DNA of 64,000 nucleotides from JANNBN01 sp963763885 (GTDB taxonomy: Bacteria > Actinomycetota > Acidimicrobiia > Acidimicrobiales > JANYDT01): assembly GCA_963763885.1 (NCBI GenBank), contig CAVXQD010000007.1:1-64000 (forward strand), in the 5' to 3' direction. The notes under the pieces are model-generated. The model made no database searches, was not told the origin of the DNA, and saw only the letters and a list, made by a program, of their open reading frames with translations. A program made the translations under genes and the position numbers. This document shows positions 24,999-34,235 of this stretch, piece by piece (within the stretch, counting starts at the first letter, position 1; each line of letters begins with the position of its first letter).

Positions 24999-25369
24999 TG
25001 GCGCTCGTCCTTGACGCTGGAGCACTCATCGCTATCGAACGGCGAGATCGCTCCACGATCGCTCGGCTCGTTCGCGCCCACGAAGAAGCCGAGCCAGTGC
25101 TGACGAGCGCCGCTGTAGTTGCACAAGTCATTCGGAACCGTGCTCGCCAAGTCTCGCTAGAGCGGGTCTTGGCCGGCGTTGATGAGCGATCCTTTGATAG
25201 CGCGTTGGCTCGTCGTGTTGGGCCACTGCTCGCTTCGAGCGGAACCTCCGATGTGGTTGACGCTGCGCTGGCGTTACTTGCAGGTCCGGGCGATGAAATC
25301 TTGACTTCCGACCCGATTGACCTTCGAAACCTGCTCCCCAAACGATCGGTCAAGATCACGGCCGTCTAG
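24998..25369 (+). CDS. VapC-type PIN-domain ribonuclease toxin
   Basis: 123 aa. PIN-domain acidic residues are seen: Asp in LVLDAGALIAIE and the Glu that follows, Asp in GTSDVVDAALA, Asp in TSDPIDL. Such toxins cleave specific tRNA or rRNA sites in a metal-dependent way. Start taken at ATG 24998, which overlaps the antitoxin stop. The target is not predictable from sequence. Confidence 0.82.
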   Translation: MALVLDAGALIAIERRDRSTIARLVRAHEEAEPVLTSAAVVAQVIRNRARQVSLERVLAGVDERSFDSALARRVGPLLASSGTSDVVDAALALLAGPGDEILTSDPIDLRNLLPKRSVKITAV

Positions 25370-25603
25370 CGGCTGTGGACCGAACCCTGGACCGAAGTTT
25401 CTCGAACGTGTCGGCGAGTTCGTCCTGCCCGCGGGCCCTCGGCGCGCCTCTGACCGATAACGTCAATCGCCATGAGGCTGGAAGTGCTCGGTCAGGTTTG
25501 TCTCCGCGTTCGCGTCAGCGGCCCGGTCCGGTTGTGCAACGCAATTCTTTGCAATTCGGCACCGACGGCGTACAACGAATACCGTGACGCTTGATGAGCA
25601 CCA

Positions 25604-26794
25604 ATGATGAGTACTAGCGACGGACTTCTCTCCGGAATCAAGGTCGTTGATTTCGGACGATACGTCGCTGGACCGTGGTGCGCGCAGCTGCTCCTTGGGA
25701 TGGGGGCCGAAGTCTTGCGAGTCGAACGACCCGGCGGCGGCGAGGACCGATTCCTGTTCCCGCTCACCGACAATATGGGTGCGTATCTTCTGCACTGCAA
25801 CCGCGGTAAGCGCTGTATGACCCTCAACCCCACCAAACCAGCAGGGCGCACGATCGTCACGAAACTGGTTGAAGGGGCCGACGTCATCGTCGCCAACATG
25901 CCCGATGATGCACTGGCCTCGATGGGGCTGGACTGGGAAACCGTGCATGCAACCAACCCTCGGGCGATTCTCGCAACAGCTTCCACCTTCGGGACCACCG
26001 GTCCATACGCGGGCCGCGTCGGCTTCGACGGAATTGGCCAGGTGATGAGCGGCAGCGCATACCTCTCCGGCCGCCCAGGGGACCCGATGAAGTCGTTCAC
26101 CCCCTGGGTTGACTACAACACCGCAAGCAACCTTGCCATGGGAGTTGCTGGCGCACTGGTCAAGCGATCCGTCACCGGTCTCGGCGTACGCGTCGAGGCG
26201 TCGCTCCTTGGCACCGCACTCGCTGCGATGGGACACGTGATCTGTGAGGAAGCGGTAACCGACATCGGGCGCGTTGCCAGCGCAAACCGCCACCCCGCCG
26301 CAGGTCCGTCTGACATCGTTCCGACCTCCGATGGACGCATCATTGTGCAAGTTGTCGGAAACCCGATCTTCGCCCGATTCGCAAAGGCCATCGGACGCCC
26401 CGAGTTGATCGATGATCCGCTGTTTGCCTCGGATGAACTGCGCGGCCAACACGGTGCAGCGATCTCGGCCATCGCCGCCCAATGGTGTAGTGCACGAACA
26501 ACGGCGCAAGCCCTCGAGGAGCTCGCAGCACACTCCGTTCCAGCTGGCCCGGTTCTGTCGCCACGAGAAGTACTCGCCGACGCTCACATCCGTTCCGAAC
26601 TGATGGAAACCGCGGCGGTGGACGGAGTTCCCGCAGGGGTTCCCGTTGTTGCATTCCCGCTCCGCATCTCTGATGGCTCGGGCCAGTTCGGCACGCAAAC
26701 CGCATCAGTAGGTGAGCATACGAATGACGTGCTGAGGTCACTCGGTTACACCGACAACGCGATCACTGAACTACGAGACCAGCGCATCGTCTAG
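25604..26794 (+). CDS. CaiB/BaiF-type CoA transferase
   Basis: 396 aa, normal length for a class III CoA transferase that moves CoA between acyl acids. Typical pattern: GIKVVDFGRYVAGPWCAQLL at the N-terminus, LNPTKPAGR, and the region SFTPWVDYNTASN, where the conserved Asp that forms the acyl anhydride usually sits. Isolated from the main catabolic cluster, with an HD-domain gene 95 bp downstream. Substrate unknown. Confidence 0.9.
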   Translation: MMSTSDGLLSGIKVVDFGRYVAGPWCAQLLLGMGAEVLRVERPGGGEDRFLFPLTDNMGAYLLHCNRGKRCMTLNPTKPAGRTIVTKLVEGADVIVANMPDDALASMGLDWETVHATNPRAILATASTFGTTGPYAGRVGFDGIGQVMSGSAYLSGRPGDPMKSFTPWVDYNTASNLAMGVAGALVKRSVTGLGVRVEASLLGTALAAMGHVICEEAVTDIGRVASANRHPAAGPSDIVPTSDGRIIVQVVGNPIFARFAKAIGRPELIDDPLFASDELRGQHGAAISAIAAQWCSARTTAQALEELAAHSVPAGPVLSPREVLADAHIRSELMETAAVDGVPAGVPVVAFPLRISDGSGQFGTQTASVGEHTNDVLRSLGYTDNAITELRDQRIV

Positions 26795-26889
26795 ACGGCA
26801 CCGCAGATCACACACCTTTGCACGGCCGAGTGGTCGGGAACCAGCACCTGCAGGTACCATGAGCTGCACAAAGCAGCGAGGAGCTTCTG

Positions 26890-27480
26890 ATGACCGATCT
26901 TGCCGAGCCAACAGTGTCAGCCGTGTCCGCCGAGTCCGCCAAACGGGCCACCTTCACAACGTTCGAAGCCTCAACTGCCGAGGACTGGGCGATCATCAGC
27001 AGCAACTTCCCCGAGACCCAGGCACGCGTCGCAGATCACGTGCTCTGGTTGATGCAGGTGCTGGACAATGACCATGGTGGCTTCCCTGTCAGCCGCTTGC
27101 AGCACAGCCTGCAGACAGCAGCCCGGGCCGAGAACGGCGGCGAGTCCGAGGAGTACGTGATGTGTGCGCTGCTGCACGACATCGGCGACACACTCGCCCC
27201 CATGAACCACCCCATGATCGCAGCAGACATGCTCAAAGGCCTCGTGTCCGAGGGCCACTGTTGGATGGTGGAACACCATGGCATCTTCCAGGGCTACTAC
27301 TTCTGGCACCACCTTGGCATGGACCGCAACACGCGTGACAAGTACCGAGACTCGCCGTACTACGACCTGACCGATGAGTTCACGGCAAAGTACGACCAGA
27401 CAGCGTTCGACCCCCAGTACGTGTCACCTTCGCTTGAGTACTACGAGCCGATGATTCGCCGCTTGTTCCAGCAGAAGTAA
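26890..27480 (+). CDS. HD-domain protein (PhnZ/MIOX-like candidate)
   Basis: 196 aa. HD-superfamily metal residues in order: His in RLQHSLQTA, HD in LLHDIGD, His in NHPMIAAD, and His in VEHHGIFQGYY. The spacing and the extra His resemble the mixed-valent diiron oxygenases (PhnZ, myo-inositol oxygenase) as much as phosphohydrolases. A strong AGGAG precedes the ATG. It follows the CaiB gene on the same strand, so a small oxidative/CoA operon is plausible. Oxygenase rather than hydrolase is inference. Confidence 0.8.
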   Translation: MTDLAEPTVSAVSAESAKRATFTTFEASTAEDWAIISSNFPETQARVADHVLWLMQVLDNDHGGFPVSRLQHSLQTAARAENGGESEEYVMCALLHDIGDTLAPMNHPMIAADMLKGLVSEGHCWMVEHHGIFQGYYFWHHLGMDRNTRDKYRDSPYYDLTDEFTAKYDQTAFDPQYVSPSLEYYEPMIRRLFQQK

Positions 27481-27698
27481 CGGAACAATTCCGCCGCGGC
27501 CGCAGCCGATTCGTTCAGACGCGAACTCGATGCGCGAGCCTCCGCAAGCTGCTCCCGCATTTCGTCGATCATTTCACCTGCCATCTGATTGACCCAACGG
27601 GGACGGGGTTCGCCTTCGACCACTTCACCGGTCACGTGAACACCGAGACGCTGCCACGAACCTCTTGCGGAGGTTCGACTACCAGCTCGTCCGCTCAT
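27441..27698 (-). CDS. Possible small protein overlapping the HD gene 3' end
   Basis: 85 aa, convergent with the HD gene and overlapping its last 40 bases. Helical middle (NQMAGEMIDEMREQLAEARASSSRL) looks protein-like. No RBS or family recognised; it may be noise. Otherwise 27481-27773 has no gene. Confidence 0.25.
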   Translation of the reverse strand: MSGRAGSRTSARGSWQRLGVHVTGEVVEGEPRPRWVNQMAGEMIDEMREQLAEARASSSRLNESAAAAAELFRYFCWNKRRIIGS

Positions 27699-27773
27699 GA
27701 GGAATAACCCCAGGATGTCGCCGAAGCGCTACTCCCGATTTTGACAACGAAGCGATGACTCAGCTCATTCGGA

Positions 27774-28472
27774 TCAACCGGTCACGACGAAGGGAGCGCT
27801 CGGCACCGAAGAATTTCCGAGCAGGTTGATGGCCAGCACCCGAAGCTGAACCGTTGTCCCCGGTGCAGGCGTGGGCAGCACGAACGTCTGCGGTGGGCAG
27901 AAGTTGTATGCACCTGCGGGGCACGCAGGGATCGGCGTTGCTCCGTTGACACTCACAAGGAAGCCATAGCTCTCGGCGGGAGTCGAGGCTGTCGCCGGAG
28001 GAGCATCCCACGTCACGGTCGTAGAACCGGCAGCCGAGCTGAGCATGCGCAAGTTGGTTGGAGCCGCCGGGATCTCAAACTGAGCGGGAGTGGTGTAGCT
28101 CGCTGTGACCCAGGCAGAGTTCAGGTTCGTCGCAGCGTAAGTCTTGGCGTCATAGAACTGATTCGACCTGACCCGCACCACGTACGTGCTGCCGGGGAGT
28201 CCGGGACTAACAGCAATCGTTCCGGGAAAGATGCTGATCGTCACGGAATTTGGGCTCGACACAACCTCAGCCTGAATCCTCTGGTTTCTGGGGATGACTC
28301 CGGTATAGAAGCGGATGGTCGACTCGCCCGACGCGCCGACGATCGTTGGCACTGGGACAGTGGTCACTGCGCGAGCACGCTGCGCCTGTGCCGTACTGAC
28401 GGGGAGCAAGCTCAACGGTCCGGCGACAACAAACGCGAGACTGACGACGAAACGGCGTGAAGGTTTGAACAT
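27774..28472 (-). CDS. Secreted protein with fibronectin-type-III-like domain
   Basis: 232 aa. Start at ATG 28472 (MFKPSRRFVVSLAFVVAGPL) is preceded by AGGAG, and gives a Sec signal peptide ending near AQAQRARA. Residues 70-140 are beta-rich. About 140-230 resemble an FN3 domain (APTNLRMLSSAAGSTTVTWD ... VQLRVLAINLLGNSSVPS). Two Cys (PACPAGAYNFCPP) may form a disulphide. Probably an exported cell-surface or binding protein; role unknown. Confidence 0.8.
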   Translation of the reverse strand: MFKPSRRFVVSLAFVVAGPLSLLPVSTAQAQRARAVTTVPVPTIVGASGESTIRFYTGVIPRNQRIQAEVVSSPNSVTISIFPGTIAVSPGLPGSTYVVRVRSNQFYDAKTYAATNLNSAWVTASYTTPAQFEIPAAPTNLRMLSSAAGSTTVTWDAPPATASTPAESYGFLVSVNGATPIPACPAGAYNFCPPQTFVLPTPAPGTTVQLRVLAINLLGNSSVPSAPFVVTG

Positions 28473-28661
28473 CTTTTTCTCCTGTCGAGCCCGCGGCGGA
28501 CTGACGACAGGGAGCAGACTGCCATCAGCGACTTTGCCGCCTTCCTGCATCCTTTGGGCCAATACACAGTTTTCTCAGAACCCACCGCGATTCTCAGCAA
28601 CACTCGACATCGAGACCTGGTAGGGCGCTTGCGCTGCGCTTCCGTACGACCGGGTGCCCGG

Positions 28662-29399
28662 CTACATCAGCTGCGTGATGCCACCGTCGATGACCATGAT
28701 CTCGCCGGTCATGTACGAATTGCGCACGCAGGCCAGCACCGCCTCAGCGCAGTCCTCTGCTGTTGCTGACCGCTTGAGCGGGGAGATCGCGGCGATTGCC
28801 GCATGCTGAGCATCCCAGTCTTTCGTCCAGGGGGTAGCAACGAGACCGGGTGCCACCGCGTTGAAGCGAACTGGCCCATGCGACTTGGCCAACAGTTGCG
28901 TCATCTGATTCAACGCGGCTTTGGTCATCGAGTACGCCATCGAACTTCCCATCGGGCGCACCCCGGCGACGGAAGTGATGGTGACCACGTTGCCGGTTTC
29001 TGACTTGCGTAGATGCGGCAGCGCAGCTTTCGTCAACCACCATGTGCCGTACACGTTGACCTGAAACGTCTTGTCGAAGATCTCATCGGTGAGCGCATCG
29101 ATATCCGAGTGAGCCACAACGGTGGTCCACCCGGCGTTGTTGACCAAAATGTCCAGTTGACCAAACCGTTCGATGGTTGCGTCGATCAAGGCCTGCCCCT
29201 GCTGCTTGTCGGCGATGTCGGCCTGGACGTAGATCGACTCGGTTGGCAACGACGCGGCAACAGTTCGCCCAGCCTCTACCGAGCTTGCCGAGTTCACCAC
29301 CACGTGGGCGCCAAGCCCAGCCAACCGTTTCGCAGTTGCCTCGCCGATTCCGCTGGATGATCCGGTCACAATGGCCACTTGGCCCGAGAGTTCACTCAT
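28662..29399 (-). CDS. Short-chain dehydrogenase/reductase
   Basis: 245 aa from ATG 29399 (MSELSGQVAIVTGSSSGIG). A classical SDR: TGSSSGIG Rossmann motif, NNAG at the end of strand 4, Ser in ITSVAG and the YSMTK catalytic Tyr-Lys. C-terminal GEIMVIDGG is the usual SDR closing motif. The longer ORF upstream to 29486 is not needed. It is divergent from the large regulator that begins at 29535, which could control it. Substrate unknown; likely NAD(P)(H)-dependent. Confidence 0.9.
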   Translation of the reverse strand: MSELSGQVAIVTGSSSGIGEATAKRLAGLGAHVVVNSASSVEAGRTVAASLPTESIYVQADIADKQQGQALIDATIERFGQLDILVNNAGWTTVVAHSDIDALTDEIFDKTFQVNVYGTWWLTKAALPHLRKSETGNVVTITSVAGVRPMGSSMAYSMTKAALNQMTQLLAKSHGPVRFNAVAPGLVATPWTKDWDAQHAAIAAISPLKRSATAEDCAEAVLACVRNSYMTGEIMVIDGGITQLM

Positions 29400-29534
29400 G
29401 AGCCAACCGTAGGCACGCAAGTCGCACGATTCCATACCGGCCTGGCTGATCGTGCACGAAGTTGCCGGCGCGACACCCTCGAGCACAGGTGCGCTGAACC
29501 TGTTTTACGAGCCGTTGACCTGTACCGTGACATT

Positions 29535-32516
29535 GTGCCCACGACGGAAACCTTCGGCGCGATGCTTCGGCGACTGCGCATCTCCGTCGGGCTCACCCAG
29601 GAACGCCTGGCTGAACGTTCCGGCATCAGTGCCACCGGCGTTGCAGCGTTGGAAGCAGGACGTCGTAAGTCTCCCCGCCTGAACACGGTTGGTTTGCTCT
29701 GCGATGCCCTCGGACTGGATGCAGAACAACGGTCCGATCTCCTCGTTTCCGCAACCCAGACGCAACGCCTATCTGCAATCTCCGGCACCGGTTCTGCCTC
29801 CGAGCCAACCACCCGGACAAGAAACGCGATCACCGAGCGACAAGCGATAACTCCCACACACACCACGTTCGTGGGGCGCCTCGCTGAACGTCAGAAACTC
29901 CGCGAAGCGTGGGCCAACCGAACCAAGGTTGTGCTTCTCTTCGGTGAGGCGGGAGTCGGCAAGAGCACCCTCGCCGAGGAGTTCGCGGCCGAGGTTGAAA
30001 CGTCGCAGCGTGTCACCATCCTCCGCGGTAGTTCCACGCCCGAACAGTTGGGTGCGTACGAGGCATTCGTGCAACCCGTTCGGGCGGCACTCGGTCAGTT
30101 CGACGGCGCAATTCCCTCCACCTTCCGAGACCTCGGCAGGCTGGTTCCCGGCCTCCTCGAAGCGAGCGGCGATGCGCTGATACCAAGCCACTCCGACCCG
30201 ACCTTCGAGCGGCGACTCCTCTTTGAAACCGTATGCACGCTTCTGACCTCGACGGGACCGACGGTACTGTTGCTAGACGATCTTCATTGGGCCGACCCGG
30301 GCGCCCTCGCGTTGTTGTCGTTCCTCGTCCGCCAGCCGGAACTTTCGGATCTCATGTTCGTTGGGACAGTTCGCTCCACCGATGTCACCGCCCCGACCAA
30401 CTCCGCTCTGGCGGAGTTGCGCCGCCACTGCACCGTCGAAAGAATTCAGCTGGACGGACTCAATCACGCTGACCTCGCAGACATGGTCTCGGCCCTTGCA
30501 GGTCCTGCGACGTCTGACGCGCTCATCGACACCGTGATCGCAGCGACGAACGGCAATCCGCTCTACATCAAGGAACTGACGGAACATCTCCTGCAGCGTG
30601 GTTTCGAGAGTTACGACGCTCCAACGGTCCCCGACGGTATTCGCAGCACCATCGAGTTACGGGTCGCCGGGCTGTCCAAAGAAGCGCAATCGCTGCTGCG
30701 CGCCGGGGCGGTTCTGGGCCAGGTCTTCGACCCTCAACTCGCGGGTGAACTCGTCACGCTCTCCGGAGAGGGATTGCTCGGCGCAGCGGAAGACGCTCTG
30801 CTTTCTGGACTTCTCGTTGAGCAGAGCGTCAAGACCCTGGCGTTCTCCCACGGGCTGGTAGCCGCAACCGTGTACGACGCCACACCGCAGCTCCGCCGTC
30901 TGACCCTGCACCGAGCCGCTGCGAGGTCCTTGGCGCACAGCAATCCCGATTCTTCGGCCGCGATTGTGAACGTCGCCAGACATTGGATGCTTGTCGCCGA
31001 CGCCGACCCGTCAGCTCGCAGCGTCGCCGCCCAGTGGTCCGTCCGTGCTGGAGACGCTGCTGCCGCTGCCGCTGCCGTTGATGAAGCTATCGCTTGTTAT
31101 GTCAGAGCCGCGGCACTGTGGGACGCGCCCACGGCCGAACACGCCGACACGCTTGTCCGCCTCGGCACGGCGCTTGCCTCAACCGGGAAGTTGGCCGAAG
31201 GAAACACCCACCTCGAACACGCAATGAAACTGGCCGACCAAGCAGGAGCGGCAGATGTTTTCGCCCGTGCCGCGTTGGGTCTAGCTGCGAGCGTGCGTTA
31301 CACGTTCAGCGACGCGCAGCGAATCAGTGAACTTGAAACAGCAATCACAAAGCTTGGGCCAGCGGAGATGGTGTTACGTCCAGCGGTACTGGCAACCTTG
31401 AGACGACAGTTGGGTTTCGTCAATTCTGAAGAGGCTGACAAACGTCGTAACGAAGCAGCCGCGCTCGTGGTGGAAGCAGTGTCTGCACCTGACGTCTCTG
31501 ACGAGCTGGTGATGTCACTTGGTCGGCTGCGCGATTCGTTGGTTGTGGACGACCCGTTGCCCCTCGGCCAACTAGCCCGCAAGATCATCTCGGTAGCAAC
31601 GCAACGACAGGACCTGCCCGCATTGTCAACCGGCTGGTACCGCCAAGCCTGGTCAGCATTGGAGTTGGGCGAAGCAGCGCGATTCCGACACGCGGTCGAC
31701 GAATATCGCCGCATTGCCGAGCAGTTGCGCAGACCGTACGAGCTGGCGTTGTCGTCCAACATGATCGCTGCGGTCGCGCAGATCGAGGGGCGATACGACG
31801 ACGCTGAAATGGCAGGGCAGGAAGCGTTGCGTCACGCAGCGATGATTGAGGACGGAAACTTCAGTTGGGTGTACTTCGCAAACTCCGGGCTTCGATCGGT
31901 TGATCGTGGATTGGTCAGTCCTACGTTGGACATGATGAAGGCCGTCCGATCAGACTTTGCAGATCTGGCCACGTTCGAGGCTGCCCTTGCCGCCGTGGCA
32001 GCCGCTGCTGGAGACCTCACGTTCGCTGATCAACTACTGGACGAACAGATCGGCGCCGAGGGCCGAACCCTGGCACGGGACTGGTCGTATCTCAGCGCAG
32101 AACGTCTCCCGGTTCTGGGCATGCTCGCATGGGCGTGCGGTATGACGAGCAACCGCACACATGCCCCAGTCCTGCGGGACTCTCTTCTGCGCCACACCGA
32201 GATCGGTGTCCGCGTCGTTCGGATTGCCCCAGTGGGAGCGTGGATCGGCCCCATTGACCATCATCTCGGAGTGCTCAACGGGGTACTTGGAAACCTCGAT
32301 GAAGCCGAATCACATCTTCACCGAGCGCTGCTGGTGGAGGACGATATGAACGGGCTCCCATATCGTGTACGAACGCTGCTGGAGCTTGCCCGACTGGCCG
32401 AGATCCGCAACGGAAAATCCGATCGGACAGGGTCTGACGGGTCGAAGTGGCGCGGAATGGCCGAAGACCTGGCAACCACGCTCGGCCTTGAGGCACTGCT
32501 TTCGTCACCAGGCTAA
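29535..32516 (+). CDS. Large XRE-HTH ATPase transcriptional regulator (SARP/LuxR-like, STAND type)
   Basis: 993 aa from GTG 29535; the open frame upstream overlaps the SDR. The N-terminus is an XRE helix-turn-helix (AMLRRLRISVGLTQERLAERSGISATGVAALEAG). An AAA/STAND ATPase follows, with Walker A FGEAGVGKSTLAEE, Walker B VLLLDDLHWAD and a sensor-like region. The C-terminal 500 residues are TPR-like helical repeats with no terminal LuxR HTH. It acts in the cytoplasm as a signal-gated DNA-binding switch. Divergent to the SDR, and thus a likely regulator of it; ligand unknown. Confidence 0.85.
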   Translation: MPTTETFGAMLRRLRISVGLTQERLAERSGISATGVAALEAGRRKSPRLNTVGLLCDALGLDAEQRSDLLVSATQTQRLSAISGTGSASEPTTRTRNAITERQAITPTHTTFVGRLAERQKLREAWANRTKVVLLFGEAGVGKSTLAEEFAAEVETSQRVTILRGSSTPEQLGAYEAFVQPVRAALGQFDGAIPSTFRDLGRLVPGLLEASGDALIPSHSDPTFERRLLFETVCTLLTSTGPTVLLLDDLHWADPGALALLSFLVRQPELSDLMFVGTVRSTDVTAPTNSALAELRRHCTVERIQLDGLNHADLADMVSALAGPATSDALIDTVIAATNGNPLYIKELTEHLLQRGFESYDAPTVPDGIRSTIELRVAGLSKEAQSLLRAGAVLGQVFDPQLAGELVTLSGEGLLGAAEDALLSGLLVEQSVKTLAFSHGLVAATVYDATPQLRRLTLHRAAARSLAHSNPDSSAAIVNVARHWMLVADADPSARSVAAQWSVRAGDAAAAAAAVDEAIACYVRAAALWDAPTAEHADTLVRLGTALASTGKLAEGNTHLEHAMKLADQAGAADVFARAALGLAASVRYTFSDAQRISELETAITKLGPAEMVLRPAVLATLRRQLGFVNSEEADKRRNEAAALVVEAVSAPDVSDELVMSLGRLRDSLVVDDPLPLGQLARKIISVATQRQDLPALSTGWYRQAWSALELGEAARFRHAVDEYRRIAEQLRRPYELALSSNMIAAVAQIEGRYDDAEMAGQEALRHAAMIEDGNFSWVYFANSGLRSVDRGLVSPTLDMMKAVRSDFADLATFEAALAAVAAAAGDLTFADQLLDEQIGAEGRTLARDWSYLSAERLPVLGMLAWACGMTSNRTHAPVLRDSLLRHTEIGVRVVRIAPVGAWIGPIDHHLGVLNGVLGNLDEAESHLHRALLVEDDMNGLPYRVRTLLELARLAEIRNGKSDRTGSDGSKWRGMAEDLATTLGLEALLSSPG

Positions 32517-32646
32517 GAATCTCCTCGGGTCGGCCCGCTTCCGTGAGGGTAATCCGCCGTACCTGCCTCAGTACCGAGGTAGATGTGAGGGCGATGTGAG
32601 GGTGGCGTGAGTGGTGGCTTCAAGGCAATAAGCGCATTGTCAATGC

Positions 32647-33294
32647 ATGAACACAGCGATGATCAACATGCAATTGGTGATGACGTTTGCAATGACCACG
32701 GCCCTCATCGTGGTGATCCCCGGTCCAAGCGTGATGTTCATCGTGAGTCGGGCGTTAAGCGTGGGTCGGCCAGCAGCATTGGCAGCCGCGGCCGGTAACA
32801 CGATTGGAACCACGTTCCAAGGACTCCTCGCCGCGTTTGGTCTGGGCTCGCTGATCGCACAGTCTCCGCTGTTGTACACCCTCGTGAAGATGGGCGGTGC
32901 GGTATACCTGGTGATGATCGGAGTCAAAACGCTACTGGACCGTGAGATGGCTCAGATTGCCGAGGATACCGACTCGCTTGCCGGGCGTCGACGGATCGCC
33001 CGGCAAGGGTTTGTGGTCGGCATCACCAACCCGAAGATCATCGTTTTCTTTGCAGCCGTCCTCCCGCAGTTCGTTGACTCCGGCCGCGGCTACGTGATTG
33101 TTCAGATGCTGGTGCTCCTCGCTGTGTACTTCGTGCTCTCGCTCATCAGCGACACCTCGTGGAGTTTCGCTGGCGGGTCCATCCGCAGCTGGGCCGCCGT
33201 TTCACCGCAGCGCATCGAACGGTTGATCGGTGCAGGCGGCATGTGCATCGTTTGCCTGGGAGTGTTGCTTGCCCTCTCCCACAGCGCCGGCTGA
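32647..33294 (+). CDS. LysE/RhtB-family amino-acid exporter
   Basis: 215 aa with five or six hydrophobic segments. The family motif VIPGPSVMFIVSRALSVGRPAA is at the N-terminus, GFVVGITNPKIIVFFAAVLPQF follows near residue 125, and the C-terminal part has LGVLLAL. Predicted inner-membrane exporter for amino acids or related small molecules. No regulator of the LysG type adjacent. Start ATG 32647 with a second ATG at 32659. Confidence 0.88.
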   Translation: MNTAMINMQLVMTFAMTTALIVVIPGPSVMFIVSRALSVGRPAALAAAAGNTIGTTFQGLLAAFGLGSLIAQSPLLYTLVKMGGAVYLVMIGVKTLLDREMAQIAEDTDSLAGRRRIARQGFVVGITNPKIIVFFAAVLPQFVDSGRGYVIVQMLVLLAVYFVLSLISDTSWSFAGGSIRSWAAVSPQRIERLIGAGGMCIVCLGVLLALSHSAG

Positions 33295-33336
33295 AATCGG
33301 CTTTGGCCGTTGTTCCATCCCAGCGCGGATGAACTG

Positions 33337-33378
33337 AGGTGTCACCTATTAGCCCAATACGCGCGAAAAGTGACACCT
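33337..33378. repeat. Inverted repeat, possible operator or hairpin
   Basis: AGGTGTCAC (33337-33345) and GTGACACCT (33370-33378), perfect 9-bp arms around a 24-nt spacer, between the LysE and VOC genes and about 60 bp upstream of the VOC start. Could be an operator or an attenuator; no T-tract. Confidence 0.4.
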
Positions 33379-33438
33379 GAAAGGCTGCGGGAGAAATTTG
33401 ACGAGGGTCCTGCGCTATGCGCGTAGGGTCTGCGAGTG

Positions 33439-34191
33439 ATGGCAACCGTCGACTGGATTACTGCGTTTCTCGATTTCGAACCAACCGTGCACCAACGCGC
33501 CGCCGAGTTCTGGTGCGCAGTCACCAACTCCACGTTGTCACCGTCGCGCGGAACCCACAACGAGTTCGCAACCCTGCTTCCTGCGGAGCATGACGCCCAC
33601 CTCAGAGTTCAACGCCTTCAGTCCGGTGGATCTCGAGTCCACTTCGACCTCCACAGCGGCGAGCATCGTGCGCTTGCGGAGCAGGCGGTAGGCCTGGGCG
33701 CAACGGTCCAGCACGACCTTGGCTATGTGGTCTTACGATCTCCCGGCGGGCTGGAATTCTGCGTCGTCGAACATCACGGCGAAACCGACCGTGCGGCAAA
33801 ACTACAAACCGCAGACGGCGACGGAAATTACCGAGTGGACCAACTGTGCATCGACGCAGCGACGGACCGCTTCAACGACGAGTGCAGCTTCTGGGAAGCG
33901 CTCACGGGTTGGGAACGGCGACCGGGTTCGTTCGCGGCATTTGTCGCGCTGGAACGCCCCGCCAAGTTCCCGTTCCGAATACTGCTGCAGCGCACCGACG
34001 ACCACGACACCGACACACGAGTCCACCTCGACATCGCATGTGCGCACGCCGTTGCCAATCTGACTGCGGAGCACCTGAAGTTGGGTGCGCTGCTTGTTCG
34101 AGAGACCCCAGTTTGGACCACACTTCGAGACCCTGGTGGTCTTGAGTACTGCCTGACCCCACGCGATCCGGACACCGGGCTTCGCCTATAG
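33439..34191 (+). CDS. VOC (glyoxalase-like) family protein, two domains
   Basis: 250 aa with two glyoxalase/VOC repeats: residues about 5-115 (WITAFLDFEP...FDLHSGEHRALAEQA...LRSPGGLEFCVVE) and 130-245 (VDQLCIDAATDRF...VHLDIACAH...LRDPGGLEYCL). Both end with the GGLE(F/Y)C strand that supplies a metal-binding Glu. Such proteins are dioxygenases, isomerases or antibiotic-binding proteins. Standing between LysE and an MDR gene, its substrate is not predictable. Confidence 0.82.
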   Translation: MATVDWITAFLDFEPTVHQRAAEFWCAVTNSTLSPSRGTHNEFATLLPAEHDAHLRVQRLQSGGSRVHFDLHSGEHRALAEQAVGLGATVQHDLGYVVLRSPGGLEFCVVEHHGETDRAAKLQTADGDGNYRVDQLCIDAATDRFNDECSFWEALTGWERRPGSFAAFVALERPAKFPFRILLQRTDDHDTDTRVHLDIACAHAVANLTAEHLKLGALLVRETPVWTTLRDPGGLEYCLTPRDPDTGLRL

Positions 34192-34235
34192 CAAACCGCC
34201 ACGCCCGCTACTCGATGGAGTTGCGCCATGATCGG

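Noticed and set aside
25463..26698. Minus-strand ORF of 411 codons
   Set aside because: Complete shadow of the CaiB gene on the plus strand; no RBS or family pattern.
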